A stretch of 64,000 nucleotides of DNA from Arachis hypogaea. Its lineage: Eukaryota; Streptophyta; Magnoliopsida; Fabales; Fabaceae. The position numbers and the translations under genes were made by a program. The notes beneath the pieces are model-generated. The model was not told the DNA's origin, searched no databases, and was given only the letters and a program-made list of their open reading frames with translations. Shown here in pieces: positions 44,451 to 54,787 of this stretch. How positions within the stretch are numbered: the first letter of the stretch is position 1; each line of letters starts with the position of its first letter. The DNA lies in contig NC_092046.1 in the NCBI RefSeq assembly GCF_003086295.3, positions 102,775,363-102,839,362 on the forward strand, in the 5' to 3' direction.

Positions 44451-44455
44451 GTATC

Positions 44456-46743
44456 CTAACCTCGATCCAAACTTTGAGTTGAAGAGTAGCTTGATACATC
44501 TACTTCCTAAATATCATGGGTTGCCGGGTCAAGACCCCATCCGACATCTAAGAGATTTTCAAGTTGCTTGTTCTACGGCTCGAAGGCGTGGAGTCGATGA
44601 GTTAGCTATTATGGTTTTTGCCTTTCCCTTCTCTCTTGAAGGACAAGCAAAGACATGGTTTTATTCGCTGCCGGATGAGATTGTGACCAATTGGAATTTC
44701 TTGAGAAGTGAGTTTCTAGATAAATTCTTCCCACCGGAGAAGACTGATTACGTCCGGAAGGAGATCTCGGGTATAATGCAAAGGGACCAAGAGAGTTTGT
44801 ATGAGTATTAGACTCGGTTCAAGAGGCTATTGGAATCTTGTCCCCATCATGGATTGAACACTCACTTGCTCATTAGTTACTTCACCGGAGGTCTTTGTGT
44901 GGAAGATAGAAGATTGCTCACCGCTTCTAGTGGTGGTTTCCTTTCAAAAAACAAGACGGAGGGAGAAGCTTGGAAATTGATAAATGATGTTGTCGAGGCT
45001 ACACAACATGTAAGGGTGAGAAGTAATCCTCTCAAGGGTGTGGTAAAACCATCCCCTTCCAAAGCAAGCTTAACCAAAGTGCTTGGGGACATGACCACTA
45101 TCCTCACGCAAATACAAAAAGATCAAAAGGAATACTACTCTATCCAAGCCATCCAAGCCCCATCCCCAGTTGCTCAACTTGAAGGCCCTCCTAGGATTTG
45201 TGGTTTGTGCTCTAGCACCACACACTACACCGATCAATGCCATCAAATTCAAGAGGAGCATGCCCTTGTCGTAGCCAATGTAAATTACAACAACCGTCTG
45301 CCCTATCCTTCTCATGGCCAAAACAACTACTCTCATGGTAGTAATCAAAATCAAGGGTGGTGGGATAATGCACAAGGGAGCAATCAAAACCAAAGATGGA
45401 ATAACTCTTCTTATCATCACAACAACAACCAATATTCATCCCAATACCACCATAACAACACCAACCACCAAGCCAACCAAAATCACCCCAACCAAAACCA
45501 AAACAACTACACCAAATACCAAGCACTACACCATAGACAACAATCCAACTAAACCCCTTCATCTTCCACCAATCAAGTTGATGAGCTTAAAGCTGCTATG
45601 GAGAAACGGGACGAGAGTAACAAGGCTCAGTTTGATGCCTTGGGCGCTGAATTGGCCAATCTCACCAACATGCTTTCCAAGATGACCATGCCCTCTTCCA
45701 ACAACAACACCAACCAACCCTCAAGCTCTTCTAACCTTCTATCCCAACTCCAACGAAACCCCAAGGGAGGTCTCAACGCCATCACTCTATGGTTGGGGAC
45801 TATATTGGAGGAGATACCTCCTAGGGTCATGGAAGAAATTCATAAGGAAGAACTGGTTGTTGAAGCTCTGCATGAAGAAGAAGAAGAGGTAGACAAAGGG
45901 CATGAAGACGAAGGAGTAAGCCTTAAGGAACCCAAGAGGAAAGCTATAGTGGATGAGTTCATTCCTATCACATTCCCTTCCATGGTGAAGAAAGCAAAGA
46001 AGACCCCGGAATTTGATTTGAACATGCTTCAAGTGTTCAAGAAGGTTGAGGTAACCATACCACTTCTTGATACTATCCAACAAATTTCGAAGTATGCAAA
46101 TTTTTTGAAAGACTTGTGTATACACAAGGATAGGATAGGAGAGTTGGAAACACTATCCTTGGGTAGTTCGATTTCTTCCTTGATGGAGCCTATTCCAAAG
46201 AAATGTGGTGACCCTGGACCTTGTTTGGTATCTTGTTATGTTGGTGGGCAGACTTTTCATGACTGTATGTTGATCTAGGAGCTTGCGTAAGCATCATGCC
46301 GCTTTCTATCTTTGTGCGGTTGAATTTAGCTCCATTAAAGAAGAGCGAAGTTTGCCTTAGCCGATAAAAGTGTGATCACGGTGATGGGAATAGCAGAAGA
46401 TGTACTTGTGGCGATCAAGGACTTGGTCTTTCCGGTTGACTTTTACATCCTTGAAATGCCTCCAACAGAAAATAGAAGCTCATCCTCCGTTCTACTTGGT
46501 AGACCCTTCCTTAAGACCTCTAAATTCAAGTTAGATACCTTCACCGGCATATATTCCTTTGAGGTTGGGGACAAGACTATCAAGTTCAATTTGGAAGAAG
46601 CCATGAAGCATCCTCCCGAAGAGCATTCCATTCTCCGACGTGATGTAATCGATGAAGTGGTAGCAGAAGTGCAGAAAGAAGACTACAACAAATCAGGCTA
46701 CCCTATTGTTGAAGAGACAGATGACCAAGAGGATGAACAATAG
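44456..46743 (+). pseudogene. R1 gag (rest) and aspartic protease
   Basis: Gag core resumes after R2: LPKYHGLPGQDPIRHLRDFQ, ELAIMVFAFPFSLEGQAKTW and FFPPEKTDYVRKEISGIMQ. TAG at 44809-44811 stands where WSRF is usual. A CCHC zinc knuckle, CGLCSSTTHYTDQC, is at 45199-45240, followed by an Asn/His-rich stretch and TAA at 45550-45552. The protease region (SCYVGGQTFHDCML) loses one base at about 46273, destroying the DLGA active site. The frame is regained near 46350 and runs through VLLGRPFLKTSKFKLDTFTG to TAG 46741-46743. Apart from that pair of indels the whole is in one frame with pol. Confidence 0.88.
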
Positions 46744-49713
46744 AAAGTTGTTGAGAATGAACTCCGTGAGCTTGAGGAAAAGGAACCTCAGCTTGAGTCA
46801 AAGAGTGAATTGAAACCTCTTCCATCTCATTTGAAGTATGCTTTCTTAGACGACAACCAAAAGTTTCTGGTCATTATTGCTAGTGAGATTTCTAGTGAAG
46901 AGGAAGGGAAGCTCCTAGATGTTCTAAGAAAGCACAAAAAGGCAATTGGGTGGAGCCTAGCCGATATTGTGGGGATTGACTCCCGCAAGTGCATGTATCG
47001 TATATTTCTCCAAGAGGGAGCTCGGCTGGTTAGGCAACCGCAAAGGAGGCTCAACCCAACCATCCTCGATGTGGTAAAGAAGGAGGTCAGTAGGCTACTT
47101 GATACGGGTATCATATACCCAATTTCTGACAGTGAGTGGGTGAGTCCGGTCCAGGTTGTTCCAAAGAAATCGGGCATCACTGCGGTTAAAAAGGATGATG
47201 GTGAAGTGATCACCAAGAGAGTACAAAATGCGTGGCGAGTGTGCATCGATTATAGAAGATTGAACGCCGCTACAAGGAAGGACCACTACCCTTTGCCCTT
47301 TATCGATCAGATATTGGACTGTTTGGCGGGTAAATTCCGTTATTGCTTTCTTGATGGATTCACTGGTTACTTCCAGATTCACATTGCTCCTGAAGATCAG
47401 GAAAAGACCACATTCACTTGCCCTTTTGGCACCTTTGCCTACAAAAGGATGTCATTTGGACTATGTAATGCACCTGCTACTTTTCAGCGGTGTATGACGA
47501 GTGTCTTTTCTGATCTGATGGAGAATTGTCTAGAAGTCTTTATGGATGACTTCAGTGTTTATGGAACCTCATTTGATTGTTGCTTAGAGAACTTGGCCAA
47601 GGTCTTAGCTAGATGTGTTGACACTAACCTTGTCTTGAATTTTGAAAAATGTCACTTTATGGTAAGACAAGGTATAGTGTTGGGGCATGTAGTATCTCGT
47701 GAAGGCATTTCTGTAGACCCGGCCAAGGTCGATGTTATCACCACTTTACCTCACCCCTCATCTGTGAGGGAGGTCTGCTCGTTCTTGGGACATGCAGGAT
47801 TCTACCGGCGCTTTAGTAAAGATTTCAGCAAGATTGCTTTGCCATTGTCGCGCCTACTCCAAAAAGATGTGGACTTTGAGTTTGACAGTGCATGTGTGAA
47901 AGCGTTTGAAGAGCTAAGGAGAGTTCTTACTACAGCTCCGATTGTGCGAGGCCCCAACTGGATGCTACCATTCGAGATAATGTACGATGCGTCAAACCAT
48001 GCTGTAGGTGTCGCGCTTGCACAGCGCGACGGTAAACTCCCTTATGTTATTGGTTACTCTTCAAAAACATTGGATGCAGCACAATCCAACTATACCACTA
48101 CAGAAAAGGAACTCCTAGCTATTGTTCATGCTTTAGATAAATTCAGATCTTATTTGCTAGGGTCCAAGATAGTGGTATACATAGATCATGCAGCATTGAA
48201 GTACTTATTGACAAAGAATGAGTTAAAACCTAGACTCATATGTTGGATCTTGCTTTTGCAAGAATTCGACATTGAGATTAGGGACCGGAGTGGGACTCAA
48301 AACTTGATTGCGGATTATTTAAGCCGCCTTGAGAATTTAAAATTTGACCCATTTTCGATCAATGACTCATTCCCATTGAATAGTTTGCATGCTGTGTCGG
48401 ATAGCTTTCCTTTGTTTGCTCCAATGGCGAACTACTTGATTGCAAAACTCTTCCCTTCTAACTTTTCTAAACACCAAAGAGACAAGTTAAGGAGTGATTC
48501 CAAATACTACATTTGGGATGACCCTCACTTGTGGAAGAGAGGAGTGGACCAAGTAATTCGAAGATGTGTCCCAGAATCTGAAATCCAACCCATTCTTGAA
48601 GCTTGCCATTCATCCGAATATGGTGGCCACTTTGGCCCACAAAGGACCGCTAAAAAGATGTTGGATTGTGGATTCTGGTGGCCAACCTTATTCAAGGATG
48701 CTAACCAATTCTGTGTGTCTTGCCATCAGTGTCAGAAGTCGGGAAACACGTCCCAAAGGGATGAGATGCCTCAGCAACCTATGTTGTTCTGTGATATATT
48801 TGATGTGTGGGGCATTGACTTTATGGGACCGTTTCCCAACTCAAGTGGGTATCTGTATATTCTGTTAGCGATTGACTATGTGTCAAAGTGGGTAGAAGCA
48901 ATACCTACCCACCTTGATGACGCCAACACCGTCATTTCTTTTATTATAAATACCATTGTATGCCGTTATGGGTCGCCACGAGCAATCGTGAGCGACCAAG
49001 GATCCCACTTTTGTAACAGGAAAGTAGAGGCACTGCTCAAGTGCTATGGGGTATTGCATAAGGTTGCCACTGCTTATCACCCACAGACCAACGGACAAGC
49101 GAAAGTGTCCAACCAAGAGATTAAGAGAATCTTGGAGAAAGTGGTAAATCTACAAAAGAAGGATTGGAGCCTCCGGCTAGGAGATGCACTATGGGCGTAT
49201 AGAACGGCCTACAAGACTCTGTTAGGGATGAGTCCCTTCCGGATCATCTATGGTAAGGCATGCCACCTTCCGGTGGAGATTGACCATAAAACCTATTGAG
49301 CGGTAAAGCAGTGCAACATGGATTTAATCAAGGTGGGTGTGGCCAGAAAATTACAGCTAGAGGAGCTCGAGTGTTTGAGGAACGAAGCATATGAGAATGC
49401 CTGGATCTACAAGGAAAAGACTAAAGAATTTCATGATCATCACATCTGGAAGAAGGATTTTCAAGAAGGAGTTGAGGTTCTCCTCTACAATTCGAGGCTT
49501 AGATTCATGCCTGGCAAGCTCTGTTCTAGATAGGAAGGACCCTTCAAGGTGAAGGAGATAAAGCCCTATGGAGTGATGGAATTGTTTGATCCTAAAAGTG
49601 AAGCAACTTTCATGGTGAATGGACATAGAGTGAAGAATTACCATGGCTACAAGTTTCCAAAAGAGCTAGAGGTGTTCCTATTAACGGATGCACCTAGAGG
49701 AGGAGAAGCTTGA
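46744..49713 (+). pseudogene. R1 reverse transcriptase, RNase H and integrase
   Basis: Contains an 829-codon open stretch (46810-49299). [50 protein letters not shown] and catalytic [13 protein letters not shown]. RNase [40 protein letters not shown] and [10 protein letters not shown]. Integrase zinc region [13 protein letters not shown] with CVSCHQCQK; core D in WGIDFMGPF and D in [10 protein letters not shown], but the third acidic residue is replaced: [10 protein letters not shown] instead of [11 protein letters not shown] at 49297-49299 (Trp position) and TAG at 49531-49533 (Trp in SRWEGPF) break the C-terminal domain, which ends ATFMVNGHRVKNYH and a TGA at 49711-49713. Confidence 0.93.
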
Positions 49714-49723
49714 GCGACTGACC

Positions 49724-49773
49724 GTCCAACTTAAGGACGTTAAAGAAAAGTGCTTGGTGGGAGGCACCCCACC
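49724..49773 (+). promoter_or_regulatory. AGGCAC-loop hairpin after R1 pol
   Basis: GTCCAACTTAAGGAC (49724-49738) folds as a 4-bp stem. After TTAAAGAAAAGTGCTT comes GGTGGGAGGCACCCCACC (49756-49773), a perfect 6-bp stem. It begins 11 bases after the pol stop. Confidence 0.68.
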
Positions 49774-50072
49774 GTGTGAAGATCTTCCTTGTGAATACCT
49801 TCTTGCTTTTAGCTCTAGATTTTTGTATATTTTGTTACTTCTTGATGTTGTTGATTGCATAGGAATGCTAGTTTTGTTGATCTTGTTGGATAACTAGGAT
49901 GTTTATATAGATTTAATTATTTTGATATGGAAGAATTGTTGAAGTAGAGAGAATGCTATGTTTTGAATAGTGCATAAATTTATGAATGTCTCTTTGACTA
50001 CTAGCTTAAACACATGCCAAGTATGTGTTAGAATAGCCTTCTCTATGTTAAAAAAAAACAAGGGAAAAGGGG
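49774..50072 (+). other. R1 3' region, no gene seen
   Basis: T-rich non-coding sequence; ends in a short A-run (50051-50058) followed by GGGAAAAGGGGG. Confidence 0.45.
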
Positions 50073-50520
50073 GCATCCGCGTGCAAGCGCACTGTGCGCG
50101 CGCCGGTGGTGCATTTCATACTCCTGGTCCAAAAACCCGAGACGTATGCCCACTTTGTGCCCACTTCATGTCACGCACTCACGCGCCAGCCTGCATGCCA
50201 CTTGCGCGCCCCCTGCAACCTGGCCATCGACGCGCAAGCGCACTGTGCGCGCGCACCGGTTGCGCAATATGAACTCCCTGCTACAAAAACCAGAGAGTTG
50301 TGCCATAAGTGTGCCTATTCTATGCCCGCACTGACGCGCAGGCGTACTTGGCGCGTCCGCGCGCCTGTGCTGCATGTCAACTCTGGTACAATTAACCCGA
50401 GAGTTTGGCCTACTTTGTGCCAACTCTATGCCAGGCGCCCAACTCACTTCATGCGTACGCGTCCCTCGCTCCACCCTCACTGGCGCACCAGCACACCGTG
50501 CGCACGCGTGTCGGTTACGC
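50073..50520. repeat. GC-rich palindromic repeats in R1 3' region
   Basis: Imperfect units with GCAAGCGCACTGTGCGCGCGC (split here as GCAAGCGCACTG plus TGCGCGCGC) at about 50090 and 50235, then ACGCGCAGGCG and ACACCGTGCGCACGCGTG. Between them sit repeated phrases of the form CCCGAGAGTTTGGCC...TTTGTGCCAACTC. Three to four units of about 110-160 bp. Strongly GC-rich against AT-rich flanks. The overlapping ORFs here have no family signal. Confidence 0.75.
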
Positions 50521-51234
50521 GAACTAGTTTTAAAGCTACCGTGTCCTACTTCTATCCCTCTCCTACCTTCTTTCTTGTTTCTTTCTTCTTCCTTCTCCAT
50601 CACCTTTCTTCTCTTCTTTCTCTTCCACAACCCACCACCACCGTCTCCGGCTACTCACCGGCGACCACCACCACCTCCAGTGGCACTACATCTCTTCTAT
50701 CTCTTTCTCATTTTTACAAAAAGAAAATTCTACCTTGTTCTTTTACACTTCTCAAGGTTCTACTTCTTCTATATCTTATCTCTTACTTTCTTTGCATACT
50801 CTCTTTCTCTAGTTAGATGTTTCTTATTGTTTCACTTATTTTCTCTAGTTAGTTGCATGATTATACTACTTACTTTTTGTTTGTTTACTTTTCCTTTTTC
50901 TTGCTTTTCCATGGATGTTGAATTTGAGTTTTAATTTGCTTTAATAGATCTTCTTGTTGCCTTTCATTATCTTTGTCAGTAGGTGATGTTATGTGATGAT
51001 TGTTATTTCATTTTGGGCTTCTAATTGGTTGAGTATCTCATAAATGCTCATTGCTTAATAACTGCACGCCAAGTGTTTGAGGAAATGCACGAATGCCATT
51101 TTGGTTTATTTTAATCATGTACCTTCAATTTGGTGCTTCCTCCTCACTCACTTGCTTTCCTCTAAATGCATTGAGTCCACTTTGCTTTCTTAGAGTGCAT
51201 GCCTGCTAATTAGATACTCATTGAACATGACTTA
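50521..51234 (+). other. R1 3' region: pyrimidine tract and leader-like sequence
   Basis: CT-rich tract at about 50550-50830, then AT-rich sequence up to the R7 insertion at ACTTA (51230-51234). No accessory ORF or LTR end was recognised. Confidence 0.45.
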
Positions 51235-52937
51235 TGATGAGCGGATAATTTATACGTTTTTTGGCATTGTTTTTAGTATGTTTTTAGTAGGATCTAGTTA
51301 CTTTTAGGGATGTTTTTATTAGTTTTTATGTTAAATTCACATTTCTGGATTTTACTATTAGTTTTTGTGTTTTTCTGTTATTTCAGGTATTTTCTGGCTG
51401 AAATTGATGGACTTGAGCAAAAATCAGATTCAGAGGTTGAAGAAGGACTGCTGATGTTGTTCGATTCTGACCTCCCTGCACTCAAAGTGGATTTTCTGGA
51501 GCTACAAAACTCAAAATGGCGCGCTTCTAATTGCGTTGGAACGTAGACATCCAGGGCTTTCCTGCAATATATAATAGTCCATACTTTGGCCGAGTTTGGA
51601 TGACACAAAAGGGTGTTGAACGTCAGTTCTACGCTGCAGTCTGGAGTTAAACGCCAGAAACACGTCACAAACCAGAGTTGAACGCCAAAAACACGTTACA
51701 AACTGGCGTTCAACTCCAAGAATAACCTATCCACGTGTAAACTTCAAGCTCAGCCCAAGCACACACCAAGTGGGCCCCGGAAGTGGATTTATGCATCAAT
51801 TACTTACTTCTGTAAACCCTAGTAACTAGTTTAGTATAAATAGGACTTTTTACTATTGTATAAGGGGATCTTTGATCAGTTTTATGCTATCTTAGAATTT
51901 CATGGGGTCTGGCCATTCGGCCATGCCTGGACCATTATCACTTATGTATTTTCAAATGGTAGAGTTTCTGCACTCCATAGATTAAGGTGTGGAGCTCTGC
52001 TGTTCCTCATGATTTAATGCAAAGTACTACTATTTTCTATTCAATTCAACTTATTCCGCTTCTAAGATATCCATTCGCACCCAAGAACATGATGAATGTG
52101 ATGATTATGTGACGCTCATCATCATTCTCACTTATGAACACGTGCCTGACAAACACTTCCGTTCCACATGCAACCAAGCTAGAATGAGTATCTCTTAGAT
52201 ATCTAAAAAGGGGACCGAGTCCGAGTAATTAGTATCTTCGTGGTATAAGTTAGAACCCATGGATGGCCATTCCTGAGATCCAGAAAGTCTAAACCTTGTC
52301 TGTGGTATTCCGTGTAGGATCTGGGAAGGGATGGCTGTGACGAACTTCAAACTCGCGAGTGCTGGGCGTAGTGACAGACGCAAAAGGATAGTAAATCCTA
52401 TTCCAGTATGATCGAGAACCTCCAGATGATTAGCCATGCCGTGACAGAGCATTTGGACCATTTTCACAGAGAGGATGGGATGTAGCCATTGACAACGGTG
52501 ATGCCCTTACAGAAAACTTGCCATGGAAAGGAGTAAGACTGATTGGATGAAGACAGCGGGAAAGCAGAGATTCAGAGGAACGAAAGCATCTCTATATGCT
52601 TATTTGAAATTCTCACCAATGAATTACATAAGTATTTCTATCTTTATTTTCTGTTTATTTATTATTATTATTCGAAAACTCCATAACCATTTGATATCCG
52701 CCTAACTGAGATTAACAAGATGACCATAGCTTGCTTCATACCAACAATCTCCGTGGGATCGACCCTTACTCACGTAAGGTTTTATTACTTGGACGACCCA
52801 GTGCACTTGCTGGTTAGTTGTGCGAAGTTGTGAAGTTATGTTTGGACTATGGTATTGTGCACCAGTTATTGGCGCCATTGCCAGGGAGAGAACAAACAAC
52901 AAATTTTACAACCTCAGAGTAACAATTTCGCATACCA
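51235..52937 (+). repeat. R7 5' LTR (1703 bp)
   Basis: TGATGAGCGGATAATTTATA to TTCGCATACCA. Contains GGCGTTCAACTCC-type short palindromes at 51608-51720, TATAAATA at 51835-51842, and a block complementary to the R5 LTR. Its end carries an extra primer-site-like copy (52870-52887). Confidence 0.85.
52870..52887 (+). other. Second, captured primer-site-like sequence in R7 LTR
   Basis: TGGCGCCATTGCCAGGGA, two mismatches to the tRNA-Asp complement, preceded by an LTR-end-like TTGTGCACCA five bases before. It lies 74 bases upstream of the true site, inside the LTR. Confidence 0.6.
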
Positions 52938-52943
52938 AGTTTT

Positions 52944-52961
52944 TGGCGCCGTTGCCGGGGA
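52944..52961 (+). other. Primer-binding site of R7 (tRNA-Asp)
   Basis: TGGCGCCGTTGCCGGGGA, perfect, six bases after the LTR end. Confidence 0.9.
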
Positions 52962-54787
52962 TTGTTCGAGTTTGGACAACTGACGGTTCATCTTGTTGCT
53001 CAGATTAGGTAATTTTCTTTTTATTTTATTTTCAAAAATATTTCTTCAAAAATCTTTCAAAAAAAAATATAAATCTTTTCAAAAATATATTTTTCTTCAG
53101 AATTTTTAAGAATGAATTCTAGTGTTTCATGAAGCATGTAGAAGCCTAGCTGGCTGTAAAGCCATGTCTAATTCTTTTAGACTGAGGCTTCCACTTATAA
53201 GTATATGAAGTTAGATGAAGTTTCAGCTGTTGTATGCCTGATTTGTATCTTCTAAAGCTTGGCTGGCTATTAAGCCATGTCTAACCCTGAGATTGGAGCT
53301 TTAGACTAAAGAGCACAAGATTCCTGGAATTCATATTAAAAATTTTGGAATCCTTATTTTTCTTTTTCATATTAATTTTCGAAAAAATAAAAAAAAAATT
53401 TATAAAATCAAAAAAAATCAAAAATATTTTGTGTTTCTTATTTGAGTCTTGAGTCAATTTTTAAGTTTGGTGTCAACTGCATTTTTTTTCTAAAAATTTA
53501 TGCATTTTTCGAAAATTCATGCATTCATAGTGTTCTTCATGATCTTCAAGTTGTTCTTGGCCAGTCTTCTTGTTTGATCTTCATATTTTCTTGTTTTGTG
53601 TCTTTTCTTGTTTTTGATATGCATTCTTGCATTCATAGTGTCTATACATGAAAAATTTCTAAGTTTGGTGTTTTGCATGTTTTCTTTTCTTGAAAATTTT
53701 CCAAAAATAAGTTCTTGATGTTCATCTTGACATTCATAGTGTTCTTGCATGCATCACATGTTTAGATCCACAATTTTCATGCATTGCATCATTTTTCATG
53801 TTTTTCTCTCTCATCTTTAAAAATTCAAAAATCAAAAAAATATCTTTCCTTTTTTCTCTCATAAATTTCGAAAATTTGGATTGACTTTTTCAAAAATTTT
53901 TAAAATTCAATTGTTTCTTATGAGTCAAATAAAATTTTCAATTTAAAAATCTTATCTTTTTCAAAAATCATATCTTTTTCATTTTTCTTATTTATTTTTG
54001 AAAATTTAAAAAATATTTTTTTTAAAAATATTTTTCTTAATTTTACATCATATTTTCGAAAATATCATCAACAATTAATGTTTTGACTCAAAAATTTCAA
54101 GTTTGTTACTTGCTTGTTAAGAAAGATTCAAACTTTAAGTTCGAGAATCATATCTTGTGATTTCTTGTGAATCAAGTCACTAATTGTGATTTTAAAAATC
54201 AAATCTTTTTCAAAACTAATTTCAATCATGTCTTTTCAAAAATATCTTTTTATCTTATCTTTTTCAAAATCATATCTTTTTAATCCTACCTTTTCATATC
54301 ATATCTTTTTAAAATATCTTTTCTAACTTCTTATCTTCTTATCTTTTAATAAAAAATTGATTTTCAAAATATGTTTCAACTAACTAATTAACTTTTTGTT
54401 TGTTTCTTATCTCTTTCAAAACTACCTAACTAACTATCCCTCTCTAATTTTCGAAAATACCTCCCTCTTTTTCAAAAATTCTTTTTAATTAATTAATTGT
54501 TTAAATTTTAATTTTAATCTTAATTCTCCTTTAATTTTCGAAAATCACTAACTCTTTTTCAAAAATTATTTTCGAAAACTTCTCTCTCTCATCTTTCTCT
54601 ATTTATTTATTTACTTACTAACATTTCTCTTCATCTCATATCTCTGCTCTCCTCACCTTTGTGTTTGGATTCTCCTCCCTTCTCTTTATTTACATTACAT
54701 TCTTTTCTTCTTCTACTCATACAAAGGAATCTCTATACTGTGACATAAAGGATTCCATATTTTCTTTGTTATTCCCTTCTTTGTCAT
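52962..54787 (+). other. R7 leader with a duplicated small hairpin
   Basis: An unusually long 1.8-kb leader before gag. TGGCTGTAAAGCCA (53151-53164) and TGGCTATTAAGCCA (53274-53287) are two copies of a 5-bp stem with a four-base loop, each followed by TGTCTAA. AAGTTTGGTGT strings occur at 53463 and 53661. From 53900 to 54600 it is mostly ATCTTTTTCAAAA-like simple sequence. Short ORFs here have no support. Confidence 0.55.

Larger units (their letters stand above)
2314..51234 (+). mobile_element. R1: Athila-like Ty3/gypsy element, host of the nest
   Basis: Outermost plus-strand element. Its own parts are the end of the 5' LTR (2314-2949), the primer site (2956-2973), gag before the R2 insertion (3097-3412), gag to integrase after it (44456-49713), and a 3' region (49714-51234) interrupted by R7. 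The reading frame of gag resumes across R2 exactly at the duplicated GTATC, which proves that 3413-44450 is an insertion. The lineage is inferred from the tRNA-Asp primer site, gag-pol in one frame and integrase motifs shared with R5. The 3' LTR was not seen; it would lie to the right of R7. Confidence 0.85.

Noticed and set aside
45070..45562. Minus-strand ORFs opposite R1 gag
   Set aside because: Shadows of the Asn/His-rich Gag tail.
49970..50934. Several overlapping ORFs in R1 3' region
   Set aside because: Fall on GC-palindromic and pyrimidine-rich sequence in several frames at once; no family signal.
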